64,000 nt of DNA from Solicoccozyma terricola (taxonomy: Eukaryota > Basidiomycota > Tremellomycetes > Filobasidiales > Piskurozymaceae). A program made the translations under genes and the position numbers. The stretch covers positions 560,689 through 624,688 of the forward strand of contig BCLD01000018.1 in assembly GCA_001600875.1 (NCBI GenBank), written 5' to 3'. Positions 45,690 to 55,547 of this stretch are shown here, piece after piece. The first letter of the stretch is position 1; every line of letters starts with the position of its first letter. The notes beneath the pieces are model-generated. The model worked only from the letters and a program-made list of their open reading frames with translations, searched no databases and was not told the origin of the DNA.

Positions 45690-47439
45690 CTAACCCACAC
45701 GATCCCATTGAGCTTCCTCATCTTCCGTCAGATTCTCCCTCCCAGCATTGTACCCAACCTGGCCTTTTATCTTGGAATCACCAATAACTGCTTGTCTTTC
45801 CACCACTCCACTCATACGACCTATATCCGCATTCTCCAATTCATCCGCCGCGTCAAAGTAAGTACGTGATGAAGCTGCTTGAACGAGTTCAGAAGAATTG
45901 CCGATCGGTCGACTATTTAAATGATGTTCTGCGAGTGCTTCGTCGTCGTCTAGATTTAGGTCAAGGTCGAATGCAGCTGCGCGAGCTTGTGAGAGATCGA
46001 TTGGTTTAGGAGCATGGAGTAAAGAATGACCGGATCTGATGGGATGGGATGTAAGGGAAGAGATGAGAACGATCAACCATCAACGTCGGAAGACCCAGCC
46101 CCCCCCCCGCGGGATTTGGTTAAATTATCCCAAACGGAAGAAAACATCCCCTCCTCACCTTCTCAAAATCGTACCAAGTCTCCAGAATTGAATTCCATTT
46201 CGAATGACCAATAAAAGGGTATCCAACACTTCTTCACCTTTTGATCCACCACATGAGCTAAAGAAGACGACTACCAAAGTGATTACGCAGAAAGCAGTCA
46301 AGAGGAGGTCGATGATGTTGAGTGCCGTCATAGGGTATTGCTATAAACCCCCCAATGATGAAGGCACGGGGAAAACATCAGCGACTGGACTTGTTATCAT
46401 TCCCAACGCTTTTGATATCCTACTCACCTTTCCGAACCCAACCCATCTCGTCCCTACTTCTAAGATCATTCCACCATTAACTATAATCTCCAGTATATGC
46501 CATGCAGTTCCAGGACAATCTCCTAAAGAATCAGAAAAGAAAACAGCAACGAAAAAAAAAAGAACTCGTCAGTACTTGCTTTGTCTTGAAACAAGCGGAA
46601 CCCCCCAAATCCCTCACCCTCTTTCAAACTCAAGATCACAGTAGCAAGACTTAACCCGGTCATTACGAGATAAAAAATGATATAATATCTCGAGAACAAT
46701 ATCCTATTTGCCAGACCTCTTGCTCGTTCAGATGTTGATACTCGATATGGTGATGCATAAGCATGTGTTGATCCCGCAGGAGTAGATTTTCTAATTGATC
46801 AAGATGAAGATTGAGAGAATGAGAGGAGTAGTATCAGTTATTCAGACATTGTAAAAAAGACTTTATGTGACGATTCGTGAGGTATTTTTCCAAAAAAAAA
46901 AAAAATCACAGTAGAATAGAATCAAATCTACCGATTGCTCGACGGAGTTTCATAGGTAGAACGTGTATCAGCCAGATTGAGGGTAACATTCGGAAGATGT
47001 TTGTAAGAATGGTTGGATGGGATGGGATGGGATGCGTGTAAAAGGGTATCTAAAGGATGGATATTGGACCACCCTTTGTTATCGAGGACGAGGTACTGAT
47101 CTGGCATCCCCTACCCCCCCGCGCCGATCAAGGAGGGTAGTTCGCGCTCCCTATCCATCCCCTTCCACATTGAACTCTGAAAATACAAAATAGGATCACC
47201 CAAACCGGCCCCTAAACTCACATCGCTCCACCACTTGAATCCCCATCTCTCCTTACTTCCCTCAACATTCCACCTCCACTCCCTACATGGGCTTCCGCAG
47301 CTAACAACTCTGCGTCATCCGAGTCCAACCCCGGATCCTCGAATTCGTTGAGATCATCGGGATCAGGAGCAGTTAACGGTCTAGTAATATCGTCGCTTGG
47401 TCTACTACCGGATTGAGGTGTACTGTAGCCTGATGGCAT
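45690..47439 (-). CDS. Multi-pass membrane protein of unknown function, ion-channel-like core
   Basis: Minus-strand exons join into a protein of about 350 residues. An acidic, disordered N-terminus starts at 47439 (MPSGYSTPQSGS; DPDDLNEFEDPGLDSDD). LPSIWLIHVLPMKLRRAI follows (about 46970). At least three membrane helices come next: YYIIFYLVMTGLSLAT (about 46690), AWHILEIIVNGGMILEVG (about 46470) and NIIDLLLTAFCVITLVV (about 46310). Then comes DTLLLVIRNGIQFWRLG, with spaced Arg residues, and a cytosolic tail ending AQWDRVG. The helix order and the Arg-bearing last helix resemble a four-helix voltage-sensor module, as in ion-transport domains, but I cannot assign a family. It is probably an endomembrane or vacuolar protein of fungi. 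Exon joins in the N-terminal half are less certain. Confidence 0.6.
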
Positions 47440-48540
47440 GACGATGGATGTGGGGTGCGACCGGTGTTGCCCTACCTCATGGACGCGAGGTGAGGTTTCA
47501 TTTGAAAGCACCGCCGAGGAGACGGGGGCCAAGGCCGGATGACGGACATGTGGTTGATGATGTCCGGTAGTGGAATGGTTTTTTGAAAGCAACACGTGCG
47601 AGGTAAATGGTTAGAGAGAGAGCGTATCAAAGACAGATGCGACCTATGGGATGGGAGTTAGACAGGTCTGAACTTGGAATGGCCAAGAGTTTCACTCGCA
47701 CCCTACCTGCCTCTGCCCCGTCCTGTGAGCCGAGTATGACCGAAAACAAAGTTGTGATCCAACCCCCCCACCCCGACCCGCATCGATGATATACCTCCAC
47801 TGGGAATTGTATCAGCCCCCCTCCCCCCCCCGCGGGGCCTCCCCAAGCAGCTGTATATCCGTGTATCCCCTGGCGATCCTTTTGGGCAAGGTTTGCACCA
47901 TCCAACCACCAGCCCCGGATATCGAGCCGGGTCGTCAGCAAGAACATACCTACCGTTTTCCGCGGAGTCGGGTCGTTTTGAGGTGTGGGCAGCGACCAAC
48001 CACCCCCCGGGGTATTTCCATCTGGATCCGTGTGGCGGGTGTGGGGGCGTGCGGCGTGCGGGGTTAACCTTTTGTGGCCCTTGCCAAGGACAAAAGACAG
48101 CTGACGATCCGGGTGTGGAGCCCGGGACATTGGATCGAGGCAGCAGCAGCACCCAGCAGCACCAGCAGTCCCTCACCACCGCCGAGGAGCAGCTGAGACT
48201 GAGACAGAGAAAGAGATACCTCGACGGGCGGAAGGGTCCTGGGATTGCGGAGAGGCAGAAGTCCGCGGGGCCGGTTAGTCATATTGACACCCAGGAAACC
48301 ACCGGAACGTATACGCGGACTATGCTTTCACCCTTGCGGGGTAGTTGTCGTCCACCAACAGGGTATATAAGTAGAGATGTCGGCCCCACGTCTCTCCACA
48401 TCTCCCCCACCACCCTCGACAAGCACTTCCCAGCCAGCCCCTCCGAGTCAAACATTCCCTCACTCCCCATCCAACCGACCCCTAGATAAAAAACATCTTT
48501 CTAAAAAAAACCGCCACTCCCACTCCCACTCGCGACATAA
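47440..48540. promoter_or_regulatory. Long divergent intergenic region, C/G-rich
   Basis: About 1.1 kb between the membrane-protein ATG (minus) and the transporter ATG (plus), the longest gap in the window. It has C tracts (about 47761-47775 and 47815-47831), a CAGCAG-type run near 48140-48165 and a CT-rich stretch before the transporter. Frames of up to about 200 codons cross it on both strands but look like GC-rich noise. It is probably a large regulated promoter. Confidence 0.5.
48364..48370 (+). promoter_or_regulatory. TATA box of the MFS transporter gene
   Basis: TATATAA at 48364-48370, about 170 bp before the transporter ATG and followed by a C/T-rich leader. A clear TATA box with a pyrimidine leader suggests a regulated, inducible promoter. 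Confidence 0.55.
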
Positions 48541-50647
48541 ATGTCGTACAACGCGAGCGTTGACATCAAGGAGGAGAATCTCCATGTCGAAGATGGTTTC
48601 AATCTACACCACGTTGACGTAAAAGACGCAGCTGCAGATGGCCATGTAGCCACCGATGAGAAGGGTCACACATTGGTGGATATTGACCCGATAGCTAGTG
48701 CTCGATTGGCTTGGAAGGTGTGTACACTGTCCCCGGACTCTTTCCCCTACCCGCTCCCTCTGTTTGGCACGCCTACTGACTCGTTTGGTACCCCTCGCCT
48801 TCCCAACCTCCAGTTCGACCTCCGTATCGTACCTGTTGTCTCACTGCTCTATCTCTGGTGTTTCATCGATCGAGCCAACGTCGGTGAGAATTCATTCACT
48901 GTAAACCTGTCACCGGTCGAGTTACCGACAGCTGACATTACCATCAAACCATCTAACAGGTAATGCACGTCTCGCTGGTCTCGAAAAGGACCTCAAGATG
49001 TCAGGATTCGATTACAATATCCTACTATCCGTCTTCTTCGTTTCTTATATCCTATTCGAAATGCCTGCCAATATCCTCACTAAAGTAGTCGGTCCTGGAA
49101 AGATGATCCCGATTTACGTGAGTGCCCTTTATTTTTATTTTTTTTCGGATTCAGGACGGTTGTCACGAACCTCTCTCCTGATCATTCTCCCCTACAAACA
49201 GACTTTCTTCTTCGGTCTCTTCTCTTTTGTATTCGCCTTCTCAAAGACATTCGAAGCCGCATGTGGTATCCGTTTCCTCCTTGGGTGAGTTTCAAACGCC
49301 CACCAGAACCTGAAAACTCGTAAACGATCCTTTTTCTTAATCGTCCAATGTTTTTTTCTTTGTTGCTTCCCACTCCTAGTGTTGCAGAGGCTGGTATGCT
49401 TCCTGGTATTGCGTATTACATGAGTCGATGGTACACGAAGGATGAACTGGTCTTCCGATTGGCACTGTACATCGTGATGGCCCCACTGGCTGGTGGTGAG
49501 TGCTACCCCCTCCGTTATTCTTTTCGGGCCTATGGTCAAGAGTCCTGACCCTTTGTCCTCTCATTCAGCCTTCGGTGGTCTGCTCGCTTCTGGGATTCTG
49601 AAAATTCACGGGATCGGTTCGCTACACACATGGCAGCAAATCTTCTTCATCGAGGGTCTCATCACGATGGGAATCGCTATTATCTCATACATGCTCTTGA
49701 CCGATAGTCCCGAAACTGCAAAGTGGTTGTCTGCAGACGAGAAGGGTGAGGAAACCCCCACCAAATAATGTGGTCGTCGTTCTCCTACTGACGACTTTTG
49801 CGTATCCCATCTTATAGCACTCGCTTCCGCCCGTGTAAAGTCTGAGAATGCCGGTCAAACTGCTGTAGTCGACAAGCTTAGCAAGAAGGCTTTGAAGCAG
49901 GGTATCATGGTTCCTTCCACCTTGGCCATTGCTTTCATTTTCCTTCTGAACAATATCACCGTTCAAGGTGAGTTGGGGGCGTCGCGCATGTTTATTGCAC
50001 AGACGACTGACGAAACTTAAACCATCACCTCTCTCTTAGCCGTGGCCATTTTCACGCCAACCATCGTCAAGACCATCTACCCGCACAAGACCACCATCCA
50101 GCTCCAATTGCAGACTGTACCTCCATACATCGTTGGCGCCTTTTTCGTCCTCCTCTTCCCTTACCTCGCTTGGAAGACAAAGCGCCGTGGGCTTTACATG
50201 CTCATCAGTGCTCCTCTCATGGTCATCGGTTACGTCATCTTCGTCGCCACGGAAAACCCACAAGCTCGTTACGCTGCGACTTTCATCATCATGGCTGGCG
50301 CATTCCCCTTCGGTGCTCTTTGCAACGGTTGGGCATCGATCAATGTGGCAAGTGACAGCGCTCGTGCTTCTGCGATTGGCATGGTAGCCATGTGTGGCAA
50401 TATCGGTGCTCTCATATCCACCTGGACTTTCTTGCCCAAAGATGCTCCCAACTACATCAACGCCAACTCGATCAATATCGGTACCGGTAGTGGTATTATT
50501 ATCACCGCTGCCCTTCTCTTGGTTTGGATGGTGCGGGACAACAAGAAGCGCGATATGGGACGCTACGATGATAGGTTGGAGGGTCTGTCTACAGATGAAA
50601 TCACCGACCTCGGCAACGACCATCCTGGATTCCGTTACCGTTATTAA
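48541..50647 (+). CDS. MFS transporter, allantoate permease (Dal5/anion:cation symporter) family
   Basis: Plasma-membrane transporter with 12 helices for a small organic anion. Fungal relatives carry allantoate, nicotinate, pantothenate, biotin or similar acids. The start at 48541 gives MSYNASVDIKEENLH. After the first intron comes LRIVPVVSLLYLWCFIDRANVGNARLAGL, the family signature of helix 1 and loop 1. Next are LSVFFVSYILFEMPANI, FGLFSFVFAFSKTF, GVAEAGMLPGIAYYMSRWY and GAFGGLLASGIL. The central loop is followed by LAIAFIFLLNNI and TVPPYIVGAFF. The last helices include GALCNGWASINVAS and SGIIITAALLLVWMV, and the end is GFRYRY at 50647. About six introns. The substrate cannot be read from sequence. 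Its neighbours, an aldehyde dehydrogenase and an amidohydrolase, suggest uptake of a compound that those enzymes degrade. Confidence 0.88.
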
Positions 50648-50799
50648 AGGAAGATTGGGTTCGGTTCGACATTCGAGATAGAGAACCGGTCATGTGTTGC
50701 CAGGAGACTATTTTTTTGGGATGGAACGTATACTCCTTACATTGTATGGCTTTGATCAATAAACATGACATGCTACAGTTGCCATCCACTCCTCGAGTG

Positions 50800-52804
50800 T
50801 CAGTGTATTGGAAGCATGTGTGCTCCGTGAAGGGGGACAGACATCGCCTTGGTCTGAAAAACATTCAGTCAGTCGTACAACCCTCCAACCGGAGTTCGAA
50901 TTTGAAACTCACCTGAGTATATGCCCTCAGTGCCTCGACTCCATTGAATCTACCAAAGCCCGTGTCCTTGTACCCTCCAAAAGAAACGGTCGCATCATCC
51001 GCCACTGTTCCACTGTTGATTCTGATCATCCCGCTTTGAAGCATCTTGCCAACTCGCATCGCCCTTGCGGTATCCTGTGAGAATACCGAAGCCGCCAACC
51101 CAAAGTCGGAGTCATTGGCAAGCTTGACAATAGCTGCGTCCTCGGCGGCAGCATTAGACTCGCTCATTTTGGCGCGGACAACCTCGGACGACACAATCAC
51201 AGCAACAGGTCCAAATGTTTCCTCTCGCCAAATCGCCATGGACTGGGTGACACCGTCCAAAATCACAGCGGGGAATTCTCCACGCTTGATTCCCTCTGGC
51301 GAAGGAGGCCAAACATCTTCACCTGCAATTATCTTCGCTCCAGCCTCAACGGCATCATCGACCAACTGCTGGACCTTGGCAGCTGAAGCAGGTGACACGA
51401 GCTTGCAGATCTTGCCCTTGGGATGTTGCTCCTGGACGCTCTGAACGAATGCAGAGTGAAGAGATGGAGAAACGATTACACGTTCGGCGGACATGCAGAT
51501 TTGTCCAGCGTTGAGGAAAGCGTGGAAAATGACTTGTGATAGAGCAGAACTCGATCAGCAGTTCGAAATCGCATCTCAGAGATCCGGTCCTCAAACCTAC
51601 CGTTGTTTGCAACGACCTTAGGGTCAGCATCTGACAACACTAGAACAGGTGACTTGCCACCAAGCTGTCCACAGCCGTCTTAGCAAGAGCACCACTCAGT
51701 CACTCATGAACAACGACTCACCTCAAGGATACATGGTTTCAAGTTCTCCCCCGCCATCCGTCCAATATGCTTGCCTACCGCCGAACTTCCCGTCTACGCC
51801 GATCGTCATAAGGGCCCGTTTCCACCATCGCTAGTCTGAAAATACTCACAAAGCTGATATGCCGAATTCTCTTATCCTCGATCAACTCCTTGGTCCGTGC
51901 GGGTGTATCGGCTTTCGCGGTGTGTACGATGTTGAGGACTCCTGGTGGCAGACCAGCGTCTGCGAAAATTCTTCCCCATAGATACTGAGTTTTTGGGACC
52001 TGGAAACCAGGGTGAGTTGTCGAGGATCAGCATAGGTACGGGATGCTGGCATACGATGACATACGAGTTCGGAAGTGCGAGCGACTACGGTGTTTCCTGC
52101 TGCCAGAGGGGTGACTATTCCTCGTATTGAAAGAATGAGCGCCTGAACGAGTTCAACATCAGAGCGTGGTGGGGATGGTCCAACAGGTAATCACTGACCG
52201 CGTTGAAGGGACAAAGAGCGAGGCAGACACCGTATGGTTCTCTCGTTACCAGGGTGACAACATCATTGCCTGAGCATTCTCGTCAGTACCTACAGGGATC
52301 GACGAAAAGCACGCGTCCCTCCGACTCACGATCGGCAGCTTGAGGTATATCGCCTTGCAAAGCTGTTGTAATATTGCTTGCTACCTCTTCTATCATCCCA
52401 GCGCTAGTCATGACATTGAATTCGACAAAACCCTCATGCACATCCATCTCCTCCTGCCATGCCTCTACGAATTCTTCCTTCCTCTCCCTGAGGAGCGTAG
52501 CAGCCTTCCATAATATCGAACGACGTTGTTGGGGCGACGTCACAGACCACTCTGGAAAAGCAGCGTGTGCGGAGGCAACAGCATGTGAGATGTCGGAGGA
52601 GGATGCTGAGTGGACGAGGTGGACTGGAGAGGCTGAGTTGGGATGGTGAAGTTGTGTTGTTTGAGTGGAGGTGAAGGGAGCGTTATCGACCCAATGAGGG
52701 ACGGCAGACGAGGAGGACTTGCAGCGGACAACGGACTGTAGAGTACGGGCAGCGCCAGCTCGGCAGCTCCGAGACGCCGTCCTGACAGAGAATCGTGCCA
52801 ACAT
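50800..52804 (-). CDS. NAD(P)-dependent aldehyde dehydrogenase, aromatic-aldehyde (vanillin/salicylaldehyde DH) type
   Basis: Oxidises an aldehyde to the acid. The start at 52804 gives MLARFSVRTASRSCRAG, an Arg/Ser-rich, acid-poor N-terminus like a mitochondrial presequence. The fold is complete once introns are removed: EWSVTSPQQRRSILWKAA, GVCLALCPFNAALIL, GLPPGVLNIVH, HISFVGSTAVGK, the Glu motif CILELGGKSPVLVL and the catalytic Cys motif NAGQICMSAERV (about 51520-51485). REETFGPVAVI and VSFGGYKDTGFGR follow. After a last intron it ends KAMSVPLHGAHML and the stop at 50800. The catalytic Glu and Cys are both present. The subtype is inferred from the general look of the sequence, not proven. 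It shares a promoter region of about 337 bp with the divergent amidohydrolase. Confidence 0.88.
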
Positions 52805-53141
52805 TGTCTGAGTGTTATGGGTTGATATTCGTGAAACTCGGGATCGACCTCCATCCTTTTCCCACAGGCCACAAAGCTCTCCCACTGGATTACTGCTGGT
52901 TAGTGACCGAGCGCGTTCTTCCGAGTTCTCACGATGGCCACCACTACGGTGACTACCCTCTTCAACGGCCAACTCCGACATCTCCTTGGAACAAATGTCC
53001 TCGCAGGAGCCCGATGCACCAGTGATATCAGCGGAGAGCACACTGGCCGCCCTTGGGCACAGACTACAAGCAGCAGCCATTTGGAGACCATTCGCCTGTC
53101 CGCCAACATCATTAATAACCACTGCCAAACGTATTACAACT
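52805..53141. promoter_or_regulatory. Shared divergent promoter, ALDH / amidohydrolase
   Basis: About 337 bp between the two divergent start codons, the usual layout for co-regulated catabolic genes. Frames cross it in both directions but lack coding character. I see no clear TATA box. The amidohydrolase start could also be 53172, which would lengthen the region slightly. Confidence 0.4.
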
Positions 53142-55472
53142 ATGCGAATCGAGCTCAACGTCGACGCCGACATGACGGCTCCACCTATCGTCTCCGTAAC
53201 CTCTGACCGCTCCTCTGCCTACTCCACGTCCAACACCGACTCAAACTACTCTTCGCATTCCCATTTGTACGGATATAATGTTCCAGGAATCCCTTATCCT
53301 ATGCAAAGGCCGGCGGCCAATGCAGCGACATCCTTCTACCCCGTTGATCCAAAGATGGACATTGGAGCGAAGCCCTGGGTCAAGCCGGCTGCCAAGCCTC
53401 TGACTTTCATCAGTGAGTCACTGAGGCCTATGATTCGCGGTTCAATCCGCTGATATCTGTTTGCTGTAATCAGACGCCAATGTTGTGGATCCAGCGAGCG
53501 GCAAGCTCCTCACTGGTATGACTCTTAAAACAAGAGATGGAAAGATCGCCAGTCTCTCCAAGACGAGTTTGACTGAACAATACGAGTACACGACTCAAGT
53601 TATCAATGCGAGGGACTTTTATTTGTGTCCTGGGTTGATAGATTGTAAGTGGTCTTCTCCAATTTATTGGCGTTGATTCATGATCTGACCCTGACTGGAG
53701 GACGACAGCCCATACGCATATCACCGGTATGTGAAGAAAAACCCAGCCGGTCTGTCTGCTCATGCATCTCATGTTCTCCAAACCTTTCTAGCTGTTCCTG
53801 GATCTAGGGTGAGTTGCAAGCTGTCCTTCGGAAGCTTGGAGACTAATAATCATTTCCATTGATGCAGACCATGGCCGAGACTTTGTCCCAGACAAGAGAC
53901 ACCACCATGTTGAGGTCAGCGTGGGTTCTCAAAGGTGAGTCAGGTACCATTCGATCATCCAGAAAAGAAATGTTCTGAAAAGCTGTCTGTATTTTCGCTG
54001 CCCAGGAATGTTATCCCGCGGCTATACAACCATCAGAGACGTTGGGGGTGCATCAAAGGCTCACTCTGACGCTACTGCGGAAGGTCTAATCCCAGGTCCC
54101 CGTATTTTCCAAGGTGGACCTGTCGTCTCACAAACGGGCGGTCATGCTGACAGTACTGATCCTAACGGCCCTGTTGGTGGTGGGTGTTGTGGAGGAATAA
54201 ATAGCGCCGGTGGTATGGGAGCGGTCTGTGATGGTGTACCCCAATGTTTGGCTATGGCGCGAGATATCATGAGGAAGGGTGCGGATCATATCAAGATTTG
54301 CGTAAGTGCCAAATCACAGCTTTCACCCAACGGAGAAGCTGATAGTGCTTCTCCCGCTCGACAGACTAGCGGTGGAGTCGGATCGGTGACCGATGCTATC
54401 GACTCCACTCAGTTTACGCTGGAGGAGTTGTTGGCCATCACTACCACCGTCAAAAACATGCGAGGAACAATTACGACAGCTCATTGCTATACGTCTGAGG
54501 GCATCAGGCACTCTATCGCTGTGAGTGATCAGGTCTTTGATAGTGCCAAAGGAAGGCTGACACGACCGAACAATTATTCAGGGCGGCGTTGGTGGTGAGT
54601 CCAGAACCGTCAGCACCCCTGCCAGTCAGTCCTGACTGATATACCAGGAATTGAGCACGGAAATTTGCTTGACGAACCGACGGCGAAGCTAATGGCGGAG
54701 AAGGGCATCTACTTGACTCCTACCCTCGCCGTGCATGGAGTGGGTCCGCTGGATTGCCCGACGCCTTATGAGACTCTGACTTGTTTGCCCTGCTTGTGTC
54801 TCAGATCATCTCCAAGCCTCCGTATGGTAGGGGTTTTCTACTCGACTCTCAACTTGAAAAGAACGAGGTCGTTCGCAAGGCCGGGCTAGAAGCGTACGTC
54901 AGCCCGATCAGCCTCTGCGACACAGAATAAACTGATTCACCGCAATGCAGCATACAAATTGCTGAAAAGGCAGGTGTGACTGTCTGCCTCGGATCGGACA
55001 TGTTGGCATCCATGGTGAGTTCGGGAAGTACACAGTGTTCTGCGTCCTGCATGTCCCTTGACTTCTACCTGCCTTCTTCTTCTTCTTCTTCTTCTTCTTC
55101 TTCTTCTTCTTCTTCTTCTTCTTCTTTAGCATGCACTACAAACGAATGAGGTGCTAAATCGCGAAATTCACAAGTCGCCCATCTGCTGACCGTGAATGAA
55201 ACCTGCAGTTCGTCGTGCGAGCCTCAGTATTGCCCTCTCCAACGGTGCTCAGGCAAGCAACCTGTAACCCGGCGAAGATGCTTGGCATGGCTGGCAAGAT
55301 CGGTACTCTTCGGCCGGGAGCCTTTGCCGATATACTTATCATGAAGCACAACCCTCTGGAGGATGTTACCATCTTTGACCGATACGACGATTGCCAGCTA
55401 GCGGTGCTCAAGGAGGGACGAGTTATGAAGAGTAAGATAGGTAATCTGGTCGCGGAGGTCTCGCTGGAGTGA
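53142..55472 (+). CDS. Metal-dependent amidohydrolase (prolidase/imidazolonepropionase-like)
   Basis: Hydrolase of the amidohydrolase superfamily, Xaa-Pro dipeptidase-like branch. It probably cleaves an amide or cyclic amide. The start at 53142 gives [14 protein letters not shown]; 53172 is possible. A Ser/Tyr-rich leader of about 80 residues precedes [15 protein letters not shown]. The metal site reads DSHTHIT (HxH, split by an intron before SHTH), then [20 protein letters not shown] (the likely carboxylated Lys) and [33 protein letters not shown] (the conserved Asp) and a C-terminal [14 protein letters not shown] complete the fold. The stop is at 55472. Introns are numerous. One, at about 55015-55129, contains an 18-copy CTT repeat next to its acceptor. 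It has no signal peptide, so it is probably cytosolic. Confidence 0.87.
55073..55126. repeat. (CTT)18 microsatellite at a 3' splice site
   Basis: Eighteen uninterrupted CTT triplets directly precede the acceptor TTTAG of an amidohydrolase intron. The repeat therefore forms its polypyrimidine tract. Confidence 0.95.
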
Positions 55473-55547
55473 GATTCCTAGCCCCCAATTGTTGTACGTG
55501 ACAAGTAATTCGTGTGAGGTTACAATCGTTAATTAGTGATACATAGT

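Noticed and set aside
47893..48489. A 198-codon plus-strand frame before the MFS transporter, and a long minus frame over the same DNA
   Set aside because: GC-rich sequence with rare stops; the composition is Pro/Gly/Arg/Ser-heavy on both strands, the frame runs over the TATA box and leader, and it has no domain.
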